From an uncultured Lutibacter sp. (lineage in GTDB: Bacteria; Bacteroidota; Bacteroidia; Flavobacteriales; Flavobacteriaceae), in contig NZ_CANLZZ010000001.1 in the NCBI RefSeq assembly GCF_947495725.1, forward strand, positions 620,001 to 684,000: a DNA stretch of 64,000 nt. Direction: 5' to 3'. Positions 45,626-54,359 of the stretch are shown piece by piece (the stretch's first letter is position 1; the number at the start of each line of letters is the position of its first letter). The position numbers and the translations under genes are program-made. Below the pieces are notes generated by a model that was given only the letters and a program-made list of their open reading frames with translations, made no database searches and had not been told where the DNA came from.

Positions 45626-48113
45626 ATGTTGGGTACTTCTTTTTATTGTTCTATTTGTTAATATAAAAGTAAATGCGCAAACCAATTTTTCTTTTTTGGA
45701 AGAATTAAAACTGATAGAAAAAAAGTATGACCTTAAATTTTCTTATGCAATATCCTCTATTGAGAATATTCAAATTCAAAAAAAAATAACTGATTTATCA
45801 ACTTTAGAAGAAATATTATCATACATAAATTCCAATACATTTTTTGTAGCAACTGTAATTGATGAAAGGTTTATTTCAATTGCTCCAAAACTACAAAACA
45901 TAACAATTTGTGGCTATTTATATAATAAAAATTCCAAGCCAATTTCTAATGCATCCATACATATAGCTGGACAACTTTATGGAACAATTACCAACAAAAA
46001 TGGCGCTTTTACATTAGAAAATGTAAAAATATCAGATATTGTAGAATTTAGTTATTTAGGTTATAAAACCATTTTAAAAAATGTAAATGAATTAATTTCA
46101 CCACAATCGGACTGTGTAAAATTAACAATGATTGAGGAAGAATTTGAACTTCAAGAAGTTTTTATTAAAAATTATATTACCAATAGTTTATCAAAACTAA
46201 ACGATGGAACCATTCAATTAAATACTAAAAACTTTAATATTTTATCCGGACAAGTAGAACCCGATTTGTTGCAAACTTCGCAAATATTGCCAGGTATTGA
46301 AAGCCCAAATGAATCTATTTCTAATATAAATATTAGAAATGGAGTAAGCGATCAAAATGTTATTTTTTGGGACAATATTAAAATGTACAATCCAACTCAT
46401 TTTTTCGGACTTATATCTGCTATTAATCCGTATTTAACTAAAAATATTTCAATTATAAAAAACGGAACGAGCGCTAAATATAACGATGGCGTTTCTAGCA
46501 CTATTTTATTGGAAACCGACAAAAACATTCAAAAAGAATTAAGTGGTGGAATGGGTGTTAATTTTATTTCTTTTGATGGATTTATAAAAGTGCCCGTTAA
46601 TAATAAAATGGAATTTAGCACTTCATTTAGAAAATCTAATAACAACTGGTTTAGTACTCCTACTTATAAATCTTACTTCAATAAAACTTTTCAAAATAGT
46701 GCTATTGACACCAATACTTCTAATTCAGATTTTAACTTTTACGATGTAAATTTAAGTTTGTTATACAACTTAAATACAAACAATCATATTAAAGTAAATT
46801 ACATTAAAATAAACAATAATCTTAATTATTATGAATTAGAAGGAAGTAATTTAGCTGACAAAATAAAACAAAACTCCGACGCCATAGGTCTCAGTTATAA
46901 TTCTGTATTAAACAGTAAAACAAAGTTTATAGTTTCGGGATATCATTCTAAATACTCTATACTTTCTAACAATTACCAAAACAATCAACAACAATTGGTA
47001 GTTCAAGAAAATGAAGTTGTTGAAAATTCATTAAAAACAACTTTAAACTACTCCTTTAACAAATATCTAAATTTAGAAACCGGTTATCAATTAAATGAAA
47101 CTGGTGTTTTAAGTAGAACTAATGTAAACAACCCTTTATACAATAGAGTACAACGCAGTGTAATGCGCAATCATAGTGCATTTGCCGAATCTAATTTTAA
47201 AAACGATTATTGGTATGTTAAAACGGGTGTTAGATTCAATTATTTCGATAAAATTAACCAAACAACCATTGAGCCAAGAGTTAACATAAATTATTCTTTT
47301 ACAAAAAACCTTAATTTAAATGCTCAATTTGAAACAAAATCGCAATACACTTCTCAAGTAATAGATTATTTAGACGATTTTTTAGGTGTTGAAACCAGAA
47401 GATGGGTTATGGCCGACCATAATACACCTTTAATAACTAGCCAACAATTTTCTTTAGGTGGCACATTTAAAAAAAATGACTTTCTATTAGATGTTAGTGT
47501 TTTTCATAAAACAATAGATGGGATATTAATTTCGGGGCAGGGTTTTCAAAACCAAATTCAGAATAAAAGATTAGCTGGAAATCAAAAAGCAAATGGACTT
47601 GAAGTTTTACTTAATAAAAGAAGTAAAAAAACTGAGTTTTGGCTATCGTACACTTTAAGCAACAGCGAAATACTTTTTAAACAAGTTTCTGAAGCATATT
47701 TTCCAAGTAATAATGATATTCGGCATTCATCCACCATTGGATTCAATTTTCATTTTAACGAACGTTTAAACACATCTATTAGCGCAATTATAAAATCTGG
47801 AAAACCAAATACGCCAATTAACAAAACCCAAGAAACAAAACAAAATGGAAGTTTTGTTATTGTTAACTATGATGCGTTAAACTCAACAAGATTAAAACCA
47901 TATAATAGAATTGATTTCTCTGTTAATTACCAAATCTTAAAAAGAAAAAAAATACAGTCTAATTTAAAATTTGGAATTTTAAACATGTTAGACACGAAGC
48001 AAATTTTAAATTCATATTATGTTGTTGATCAAAACGATTCCTCAAAAGCTACCAAAGTTGACTTAAAATCATTGGCATTTACACCAAATGTTTCATTTAG
48101 AGTTGCTTTCTAA
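45603..48113 (+). CDS. TonB-dependent outer-membrane receptor with STN domain
   Basis: The 836-residue receptor has a signal peptide (to NAQ, residue 25). An STN signalling domain (about 30-95) has LKLIEKKYDLKFSYAISSIEN. A CarboxypepD-regulatory-like domain (about 100-185) has GYLYNKNSKPISNASIHIAG and a plug follows with NIRNGVSDQNVIFWDN. The rest is a 22-strand-type barrel ending in SFRVAF. There is no SusD partner, so transport of a siderophore, peptide or cofactor is more likely than a polysaccharide. It should signal through FecR to the sigma factor. Confidence 0.92.
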   Translation: MKLFYQNKCWVLLFIVLFVNIKVNAQTNFSFLEELKLIEKKYDLKFSYAISSIENIQIQKKITDLSTLEEILSYINSNTFFVATVIDERFISIAPKLQNITICGYLYNKNSKPISNASIHIAGQLYGTITNKNGAFTLENVKISDIVEFSYLGYKTILKNVNELISPQSDCVKLTMIEEEFELQEVFIKNYITNSLSKLNDGTIQLNTKNFNILSGQVEPDLLQTSQILPGIESPNESISNINIRNGVSDQNVIFWDNIKMYNPTHFFGLISAINPYLTKNISIIKNGTSAKYNDGVSSTILLETDKNIQKELSGGMGVNFISFDGFIKVPVNNKMEFSTSFRKSNNNWFSTPTYKSYFNKTFQNSAIDTNTSNSDFNFYDVNLSLLYNLNTNNHIKVNYIKINNNLNYYELEGSNLADKIKQNSDAIGLSYNSVLNSKTKFIVSGYHSKYSILSNNYQNNQQQLVVQENEVVENSLKTTLNYSFNKYLNLETGYQLNETGVLSRTNVNNPLYNRVQRSVMRNHSAFAESNFKNDYWYVKTGVRFNYFDKINQTTIEPRVNINYSFTKNLNLNAQFETKSQYTSQVIDYLDDFLGVETRRWVMADHNTPLITSQQFSLGGTFKKNDFLLDVSVFHKTIDGILISGQGFQNQIQNKRLAGNQKANGLEVLLNKRSKKTEFWLSYTLSNSEILFKQVSEAYFPSNNDIRHSSTIGFNFHFNERLNTSISAIIKSGKPNTPINKTQETKQNGSFVIVNYDALNSTRLKPYNRIDFSVNYQILKRKKIQSNLKFGILNMLDTKQILNSYYVVDQNDSSKATKVDLKSLAFTPNVSFRVAF

Positions 48114-48127
48114 AAACTACTACAGTA

Positions 48128-48886
48128 TCACCTTCCTCCGTTCGAACGTAAATCTTGCAAGCAAAAAGCATCTAACTCTGGAATTTTTTCTTGGTCAAAA
48201 AAATTGACAACTGTATTCATTCTTTCCATTTTGTAATACATTAAACAATTTTCTGAAGTACAATGCGCTCCATTTGCACTATCGTGATGGTTTTCAATAA
48301 TTGGTGTACCAACATTTACAAGACCTAACAAATGTGAAAATTCATGACGTACTATTGCAGATTCTAATATTGTATTTTTTTCTCCAAACAAATTGCTATC
48401 AGAAAAAGAGTCTGTTGTTTCTTTAAAAATAACAAATGAAGTGTTTCTATAAGCAGTTCCCAGGATAAGTGAATCTTCTTCATTATTGGAAGAAGCACCA
48501 TTTAAATATAAAATAAAAATTGCAAGCTCATTTTCAGTAGAAAACTTGGTTCTATTTTCATCTTCAATACTTCTTATTTTATTTATTGAATAGGAAGATT
48601 CTAGAGGAATATCAATAAGTTTGGTTTCAATATTAATATTGCTTTTAAAAGTTCTTTCTGATATAAAATTTTTAAAACTAGCCAACACTTCATTGCTAGG
48701 CTTAAAATCTTTTACGTATAAAATTTCAACAAAAATATCTGTAAATTTTTCATTTGATAAAATATCTCGTGCCGAATAACCTACTTCTTTTAAATGATAT
48801 GAATTGTTTTTAACCAAATCATCCTCAGATTGACAACTAATTATAAGAACATTTAATACTAAAATATATTTAAATAGTTTTTTCAT
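48128..48886 (-). CDS. Lipoprotein with metzincin-like HExxH motif
   Basis: This 252-residue lipoprotein (signal to VLIISC, Cys18) has a zinc-peptidase motif at about residues 178-188, HEFSHLLGLVN. A NHHDSANGAHC segment and CLMYYKM (a Met-turn candidate) follow. The usual third ligand at position 11 of the motif is Asn here; a nearby His may replace it. Similar membrane-anchored metalloprotease lipoproteins occur in Flavobacteriaceae. It converges on the TonB receptor gene with a 14-base gap. Confidence 0.75.
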   Translation of the reverse strand: MKKLFKYILVLNVLIISCQSEDDLVKNNSYHLKEVGYSARDILSNEKFTDIFVEILYVKDFKPSNEVLASFKNFISERTFKSNINIETKLIDIPLESSYSINKIRSIEDENRTKFSTENELAIFILYLNGASSNNEEDSLILGTAYRNTSFVIFKETTDSFSDSNLFGEKNTILESAIVRHEFSHLLGLVNVGTPIIENHHDSANGAHCTSENCLMYYKMERMNTVVNFFDQEKIPELDAFCLQDLRSNGGR

Positions 48887-49011
48887 TTATTGAGTTTAAA
48901 AATAATCCTTTTTCCTACTTTGAGTTCAACTTCAATTAGCAATACTACCAAAAATAATCTATATTTAATAGTTATTAAAACATAATTAAGAGGCGAACTT
49001 AAAATTATATT

Positions 49012-50145
49012 ATGAAATCAATTATTGTATTAGGAGCAGGAATGGTTGGTAGCGCAATAGCTATTGATTTGGCAAAAAAACATTCGGTTTCAATTTCCGA
49101 TTTTAATAAAAATGCACTAGAAATGGTTGTTTCTAAATGTAAAAAAATAACTTCTATTCCATTAGATGTCACCAATAAAACAGCACTTCAAAAAATAATA
49201 AAACCTTTTGATTTGGTTGTTTGTGCGGTTCCTGGTTTTTTGGGCTTTCAAACATTAAAATCAATTATTGAAGCTCGAAAAAATGTGATAGATATTTCAT
49301 TTTTTCCAGAAAATGCTTTAGAATTAAATGAGCTAGCTAAAAAAAATAATGTAACTGCAATTGTAGATTGTGGTGTTGCCCCTGGAATGGGAAATATTAT
49401 TCTAGGTTATTACAATGAAAAGCTAAAAATTACAGATTTTGAGTGTTTAGTTGGTGGATTTCCAAAAATTAAAAAATGGCCATTCTGCTATAAAGCTCCT
49501 TTTTCGCCAATTGATGTTATTGAAGAATATACACGTCCTGCTCGCTATGTGGAAAATGGTGTAATGGTAACTAAAGAAGCATTATCCGACTGTGAATTTA
49601 TTGAATTTGACAAAGTAGGAACCTTAGAATCTTTTAACTCTGACGGCTTACGATCTATTATTTTTACAATGCCTCATATTAAAAACATGAAAGAAAAAAC
49701 CTTACGATACCCAGGACATGTGGAATATATTAAGGTATTAAAGGAAAGTGGATTCTTTAGTGAAAACCCAATAATAATTAACAATTTGGAGGTTTCTCCG
49801 TTAGATTTTACTTCAAAAATATTATTTAATGAATGGAAACTAGATGAAAATGAAGAGGAATTAACAGTAATGAGAATTACCTTAAAAGGAACTGATTCAA
49901 AAGGAAATTCTAAAACAATAGTTTACAACCTTCATGATGAATATTGTTCTAAAACAAAAACCTCATCTATGGCAAGAACCACTGGATATACAGCAACTGC
50001 AGCTGCAAATATGTTTTTAGATGGATTATTTTCTAAAATAGGTATTTTTCCACCAGAGTTAGTCGGTAATAATGAGCATTGTTTTAACTATATTTTAAAC
50101 TATTTAAAAGAACGAAAAGTGTACTACACCAAAACAGAAAATTAA
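49012..50145 (+). CDS. Saccharopine dehydrogenase-like oxidoreductase
   Basis: This 377-residue protein has an N-terminal Rossmann fold (VLGAGMVGSAIAIDLAK) and the saccharopine dehydrogenase/lysine-dehydrogenase motif DCGVAPGMGNI, then a GGFPKIKKWPF segment typical of the C-terminal catalytic domain. It probably acts in lysine breakdown or a related amino-acid oxidation, using NAD(P). Confidence in the exact substrate is low. Confidence 0.85.
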   Translation: MKSIIVLGAGMVGSAIAIDLAKKHSVSISDFNKNALEMVVSKCKKITSIPLDVTNKTALQKIIKPFDLVVCAVPGFLGFQTLKSIIEARKNVIDISFFPENALELNELAKKNNVTAIVDCGVAPGMGNIILGYYNEKLKITDFECLVGGFPKIKKWPFCYKAPFSPIDVIEEYTRPARYVENGVMVTKEALSDCEFIEFDKVGTLESFNSDGLRSIIFTMPHIKNMKEKTLRYPGHVEYIKVLKESGFFSENPIIINNLEVSPLDFTSKILFNEWKLDENEEELTVMRITLKGTDSKGNSKTIVYNLHDEYCSKTKTSSMARTTGYTATAAANMFLDGLFSKIGIFPPELVGNNEHCFNYILNYLKERKVYYTKTEN

Positions 50146-50185
50146 TTTTTATATATTTAAACAATTGTAATTTAATTGTTTAGAA

Positions 50186-50593
50186 ATGATAGCTATTAAA
50201 ACTGTTGAATATATTCTTATTGCCATAATAGGGTTTTTGGTTTTATTTAATATTTACCTGAACTTTAATAAAATTGAAAACGACACAATAAATGTAATTC
50301 TTAAAAATTGGGCATATAACAAGTATTTTTTTATCACCTTTATTTGGGGTGTTTTAGGTGGTCATTTCTTTTTAGGAACAAAATCTCCACTATTTGGTAG
50401 TAATTGGTGGATACCAGTGGTACTTGTTATTGTTATAGTATTCATTTTAATTTTAATTGGAAAAAAATTCAAAAGTGATTTTGTTCTTCAACAACGCTAC
50501 CAATTGGTACTTTTAATTACTGGTTTATTATATGGCCATTATATTTGGTCACAACGTCACATTCCAGAAGTAGTTTTCCCTTGGGGTTCTTAA
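50186..50593 (+). CDS. Four-helix membrane protein, first of a tandem paralogous pair
   Basis: This 135-residue protein has helices at about 7-27, 46-66, 72-92 and 103-122. It shares with the next gene the pattern ILIA, then NKIENDTINVIL, then FITFIWGVLGGHFFLGTKSPLFG. I do not recognise the family. It ends 11 bases before the start of the paralogue. Confidence 0.6.
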   Translation: MIAIKTVEYILIAIIGFLVLFNIYLNFNKIENDTINVILKNWAYNKYFFITFIWGVLGGHFFLGTKSPLFGSNWWIPVVLVIVIVFILILIGKKFKSDFVLQQRYQLVLLITGLLYGHYIWSQRHIPEVVFPWGS

Positions 50594-50604
50594 AACCATT
50601 GCTT

Positions 50605-51027
50605 ATGAAAAACTTTAATACTCTTATTAATAATCAAGCTTTTATAAAAAAAGTGCAATTTATTTTAATTGCAGTATTTGTAATTATTATTGGATTAGAT
50701 ATAGTTTTAGCATTAGATAAAATTGAAGGAAATACTATAAGTAATGTAATTCAAACTCATACAGATAATGGACTTTTTGTTCTCACTTACTTTTGGGGAG
50801 CCATTGCTGCAAACATTTTTTTTGTATCTAAAAACAACCCTCTGGTAAATAGTTTAATAGGTACTTTTATTGTTCTAGTAGTTGCTATTTTTATTGTTTT
50901 ATTTAATGTAGAACCTTTGGTTGATAGTTTTTTGAAAAATCATCACTATACAATTTCTATATATAGCATTTCAATGGCGCTAGGATTTGGTATTGGATTG
51001 GTGTTTTGGAAGCAAAAACAAAAATAA
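50605..51027 (+). CDS. Four-helix membrane protein, second of a tandem paralogous pair
   Basis: From the ATG at 50605 the product has 140 residues; the frame extends upstream to 50545 but that part overlaps the previous gene. It matches its neighbour in order and spacing (FILIA, DKIEGNTISNVIQ, FVLTYFWGAIAANIFFVSKNNPL), so the pair arose by duplication. Function unknown; membrane-embedded. Confidence 0.6.
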   Translation: MKNFNTLINNQAFIKKVQFILIAVFVIIIGLDIVLALDKIEGNTISNVIQTHTDNGLFVLTYFWGAIAANIFFVSKNNPLVNSLIGTFIVLVVAIFIVLFNVEPLVDSFLKNHHYTISIYSISMALGFGIGLVFWKQKQK

Positions 51028-51063
51028 TCTTTCCTTTTTATTAAACTATTAAAAAAAACATAT

Positions 51064-51071
51064 TACATTTG
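51064..51071 (+). promoter_or_regulatory. TAnnTTTG box of tetR
   Basis: TACATTTG directly abuts the first operator (51072-51087). No clear TTG is found upstream at the expected distance. Confidence 0.45.
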
Positions 51072-51087
51072 TTGAGTGATTAGTCAA
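51072..51087. promoter_or_regulatory. Predicted TetR operator 1
   Basis: TTGAGTGATTAGTCAA is a 16-bp near-palindrome (half-sites TTGAGT / AGTCAA with one mismatch). It adjoins the promoter box and ends six bases before the ATG, where a bound repressor would block its own gene. Confidence 0.65.
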
Positions 51088-51093
51088 TTTAAA

Positions 51094-51657
51094 ATGGATA
51101 AAAGAAAATTATTATTAGAAGCAGCTACTAAACTTTTTGTTGAAAGAGGTTTACATGCTACGCCTACTTCAGCTATTTCAAAAGAAGCTGGTGTTAGTGC
51201 AGGAATTCTTTTTCATTATTTTAAAACCAAAGATGATTTAATTAACGAATTATATGTTTCATTAAAAAAAGATTTCACAGCAAACATTTTAGCTGATCTT
51301 GATAAAATTAATTCAAAACTTGGTAAAATTCGCTTAATCTGGTCAAACTCTTGGAACTGGGGATTAAATAACCCGTTGAAATTTAAGTTCTTACTTCAAA
51401 TAGACCATACAAGTTGTTCGGTAAATTTAAAAGAACATCCAGAGCTAGTTGAAAATTTTAATCTATTTATAAATATGATTCAGGACCAAATTGATACTAA
51501 AATAATTAAAGAGATTGATATACAATTTTTAATGAATTCTATGTTTGGATTGATTACTTCAATGGTAAAGCATTTAACCGAATTTCCAGAATTAAGACAA
51601 GATCAAGTATTTATAGAACAAGCTTGGGAAATGTTTTACAACTATCTTAAGCCTTAA
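51094..51657 (+). CDS. TetR/AcrR family transcriptional regulator
   Basis: From the ATG at 51094 the protein has 187 residues; a GTG at 51076 is in frame but sits inside the operator, so the ATG is preferred. The N-terminal HTH (about 1-50) has LLLEAATKLFVERGLHATPTS and AGVSAGILFHYFKTKDDL. The C-terminal helical ligand-binding domain is divergent. It probably represses itself and the downstream MBL gene, as an identical operator type is found before both. Confidence 0.88.
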   Translation: MDKRKLLLEAATKLFVERGLHATPTSAISKEAGVSAGILFHYFKTKDDLINELYVSLKKDFTANILADLDKINSKLGKIRLIWSNSWNWGLNNPLKFKFLLQIDHTSCSVNLKEHPELVENFNLFINMIQDQIDTKIIKEIDIQFLMNSMFGLITSMVKHLTEFPELRQDQVFIEQAWEMFYNYLKP

Positions 51658-51675
51658 AAAAATTTGAATATTAAA

Positions 51676-51691
51676 TTGAGTAAATAGTCAA
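51676..51691. promoter_or_regulatory. Predicted TetR operator 2
   Basis: TTGAGTAAATAGTCAA shares both half-sites and the overall spacing with operator 1; only spacer bases differ. It lies between the TetR stop and the MBL start. AAAATTTG at 51659-51666 may be the promoter box. Confidence 0.62.
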
Positions 51692-51737
51692 TAAAATATT
51701 ACTAATTAAAAATACTGAAGAAAATTAGAAGTTAAAA

Positions 51738-52865
51738 ATGATTAAAAAAACACTAAAAATATTAAAAAGAATTATGATTGGAATTTTATCAATTGTTGCA
51801 GCCGTCACTTTAGTGGGAGTTACATTTGTAAATGTGAGTCCGCAATTTGGTGCTGGATCTTCAGAAGCTAGTTTAGATCGCATTAGAAAATCTCCAAACT
51901 TTTTAAATGGATCGTTTAAAAATCAAGAAAAAACACTCCAAAATACAGGTTTTAAATGGAGTACAATACCCAAATTTTTTACCAACGGAGATAACAAAGT
52001 TCCTTCTTCAAAATTACCACAAGTAAAGTTGAGCAAAGCGTACTTTAACAACAAACCTCAGCAACCAAGAATTACTTGGTTTGGACACTCAACCTTGTTT
52101 GTTGAAATGGAAGGAATGAACATATTTATAGATCCTATGTTAGGAGAAGTTCCTGCACCGCATCCTCTTTTAGGAAACCCTAGGTTTAATAAAGAATTGC
52201 CTATTTCCATAGAAAATTTACCAGAAATTGATTTGGTTTTAATCTCTCACGATCACTATGATCATTTAGATTATGGATCAATTCAACAATTAAAAAACAA
52301 AGTAAAACAGTTTTATGTTCCTTTAGGAATTAAAGCGCATTTAACCAAATGGGGAATTGATGCAACAAAAATTAAAGAGTTTGATTGGTGGGATAGTAAA
52401 ACCTTAAATAATATTGAATTTGTCTCAACCCCAGCACGCCATTTTTCTGGAAGAGGATTCACAAGAAACAATACATTATGGACTTCTTGGGTATTAAAAT
52501 CTGAAAACAATTCAATCTTTTTTAGTGGAGATAGCGGTTACGGAAAACATTTTAAAGAAATTGGTAAAAAATATGGTCCGTTTGATTTTGCAATGATGGA
52601 ATGTGGACAATACAACGAGCAATGGGCACACATACATATGACTCCTGAAGAAACTATACAAGCTTCAGTTGATATACAGGCAAAAACAATGATGCCAATT
52701 CATTGGGGAGCTTTTAAATTAGCTTTACACGAATGGACAGATCCTATAGAAAGATCATTAAAAAAAGCACAAGAACTAAACGTACAAATGGCAACACCAA
52801 TTATTGGAGAAGCAATAGTTGTAGACTCTAACTATCCTTCAAGTAAATGGTGGATTAAAAATTAA
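51738..52865 (+). CDS. MBL-fold hydrolase, NAPE-PLD/UlaG-like, membrane-anchored
   Basis: This 375-residue protein has an N-terminal membrane helix (about 13-35), then a metallo-beta-lactamase fold. ITWFGHSTLFVEMEGMNIFIDPM, the metal site SHDHYDHLD, FFSGDSGYG and MMPIHWGAF are present. This set is seen in N-acyl-phosphatidylethanolamine phospholipase D-like and related lipid hydrolases, so an envelope phospholipid substrate is plausible. It is probably controlled by the TetR gene just upstream. Confidence 0.85.
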   Translation: MIKKTLKILKRIMIGILSIVAAVTLVGVTFVNVSPQFGAGSSEASLDRIRKSPNFLNGSFKNQEKTLQNTGFKWSTIPKFFTNGDNKVPSSKLPQVKLSKAYFNNKPQQPRITWFGHSTLFVEMEGMNIFIDPMLGEVPAPHPLLGNPRFNKELPISIENLPEIDLVLISHDHYDHLDYGSIQQLKNKVKQFYVPLGIKAHLTKWGIDATKIKEFDWWDSKTLNNIEFVSTPARHFSGRGFTRNNTLWTSWVLKSENNSIFFSGDSGYGKHFKEIGKKYGPFDFAMMECGQYNEQWAHIHMTPEETIQASVDIQAKTMMPIHWGAFKLALHEWTDPIERSLKKAQELNVQMATPIIGEAIVVDSNYPSSKWWIKN

Positions 52866-52875
52866 AACTTGAATT

Positions 52876-53082
52876 ATGATTATTGTATTAAAGACAAATA
52901 TATTTTCGCAACTAGAAACTCAAGTTAGAGCAATTTTAGATTGTTTTAACCAAATTTCGACAGTTGATTTTGATTTTGAAGATGTTGATAATATTTTAAG
53001 AATTGAAGCTTCTCAAAATATTACTAAGGAAGTAGCTTCTTTGTTAAATTCCTATGGTTTTTTATGTGAAGAATTGGTATAA
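52876..53082 (+). CDS. Small protein of unknown function
   Basis: The 68-residue product starts 10 bases after the MBL gene and is probably co-transcribed. It has a beta-alpha-beta-beta-alpha pattern (MIIVLKTNI; TQVRAILDCFNQI; VDFDFEDVDNILRIE; EVASLLNSYGFLCEELV) like heavy-metal-associated or ACT-type small folds, but the metal-binding CxxC is absent. It is probably cytoplasmic. Confidence 0.65.
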   Translation: MIIVLKTNIFSQLETQVRAILDCFNQISTVDFDFEDVDNILRIEASQNITKEVASLLNSYGFLCEELV

Positions 53083-53090
53083 AAACTAAC

Positions 53091-53168
53091 TTGTCTTTCT
53101 AAATGAAGTAAAACAAAATGAAGAATCTATCCATTTACCAAAATGTAAGATTCTTCATTATAGCTTAA
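53091..53168. repeat. Dispersed palindromic element, degenerate copy D
   Basis: TTGTCTTTCTAAATGAAG to CTTCATTATAGCTTAAA keeps the internal AATGAAGAATCT and AAGATTCTTC half-sites but has lost much end identity. It lies between two convergent genes. Confidence 0.6.
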
Positions 53169-53188
53169 AATAATAGTTGTTTTTAGTT

Positions 53189-54061
53189 TTACCAAGGGTT
53201 AGTTACTAAAATTTCCTTTTTTGTTACAGGATTTGTTTCTATTTCTTTATTAATTTCATTTATAAAAGCATTTTTAGCTTTAGGAAAAGGTCCACGCATT
53301 GGTGAAATATTATTTCCGTGATCTCCCCAATAATAGGTTTCAAAATTCATATTTTCCAATAAGTATTTTTCCTCTTCTAAAATTTGTAACGGAGTTGCTT
53401 GCACAAATTCTCCTGCTTTTACTTCGCACTCTAGTTCAGTTCCTGGTTGAATAGCCAATGCCATTGGTGCAATTTGCTCAGGTTTTATAATATTTAACAA
53501 ACGTACAGTTTCTTCAATATGTTCTTTTGAACGGTATTTTCCTCCCAAACCAAATATAAATGAGGCTAATACTTCAATTCCGGCTTCTTTTGCTAATTGA
53601 GCTCCTTCAACAGCTTGTTCAAAGGTCATTTTTTTCTTTATATTATCCAAAACAACTGAATCTCCAGATTCTAACCCAACATAAGCCATATCAACACCAG
53701 CTTCTTTTAGTTGTTTTAGTTGATCAACGGTTTTTCTTCTAAAATCATTGTATTCGCTGTACAATGCAAGTCTTTCTAATTCAGGAAACGTTTCTTTAAT
53801 TTTAGTTACTACTTGTAATAAAAACTCAGTTTTCAAAACCATTACATTTCCATCTATTAAAAATATCGATTTTACTGAAGGGTAAATTCTTCTTGCCTTT
53901 TCAATATCTTTAGAAATATCTTCAAAACTTCTTCTTCTAAATTTTTTATCTGTGAACATATCACAAAAAGTACAATTATTATTGCTACAACCTATAGATA
54001 CTTGTATTAGTAAGCTGTTAGCTTCCATCCAAGGTCTGTATACTTTTCCTTCGTAAGTCAT
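53189..54061 (-). CDS. Radical SAM protein with CX4CX2C motif
   Basis: This 290-residue protein has IGCSNNNCTFCDMF (Cys cluster CX4CX2C), FLIDGNVMVL, AYVGLESGDSVVLDNIKKKM and LASFIFGLGG, a radical SAM TIM-barrel. CX4CX2C is seen in one of the families related to coproporphyrinogen-III-oxidase-like proteins. Function is unknown. It lies between two palindromic elements. Confidence 0.85.
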   Translation of the reverse strand: MTYEGKVYRPWMEANSLLIQVSIGCSNNNCTFCDMFTDKKFRRRSFEDISKDIEKARRIYPSVKSIFLIDGNVMVLKTEFLLQVVTKIKETFPELERLALYSEYNDFRRKTVDQLKQLKEAGVDMAYVGLESGDSVVLDNIKKKMTFEQAVEGAQLAKEAGIEVLASFIFGLGGKYRSKEHIEETVRLLNIIKPEQIAPMALAIQPGTELECEVKAGEFVQATPLQILEEEKYLLENMNFETYYWGDHGNNISPMRGPFPKAKNAFINEINKEIETNPVTKKEILVTNPW

Positions 54062-54083
54062 TTTCTTTTCTGTTTTTATTAAT

Positions 54084-54164
54084 TGTCATTCTGAATGAAG
54101 GGAAACGTAATGAAGAATCTCTAAAGTTGAATTATAAGATTCTTCGCTATCGTTCAGAATGGCA
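54084..54164. repeat. Dispersed palindromic element, copy B
   Basis: Starts TGTCATTCTGAATGAAG, ends TTCAGAATGGCA, with internal AATGAAGAATCT and AGATTCTTCGCTATCG. It is the closest to the 62.28-kb copy. Confidence 0.9.
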
Positions 54165-54190
54165 GTTGTTTTTTAATTTTATGCTTTATT

Positions 54191-54300
54191 CTTTTTTACA
54201 TTGATGAAAAAAGAAACAAAAAAATATAGTCTGACGAAACTTTCTATAAAATACAATTCCTCGAAAAGATATGCTGTGAACTCGCTACGCTCAAACAGCA
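54191..54300. repeat. Second intergenic repeat-like segment
   Basis: A hairpin CTTTTTT(N)CATTGATG(N)AAAAAAG at 54191-54213 is followed by the palindromic run TGCTGT...ACAGCA at 54272-54300 with a CTCGCTACGCTC core. I recall similar segments between genes in other Bacteroidota, but I cannot verify this here. The gene-free stretch 54062-54359 holds this and copy B only. Confidence 0.5.
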
Positions 54301-54359
54301 CAACCTATTTTCTTTTCTTGCGGATGTATTTTTTACTGAAACCTTCGTAGGACTGTTTG

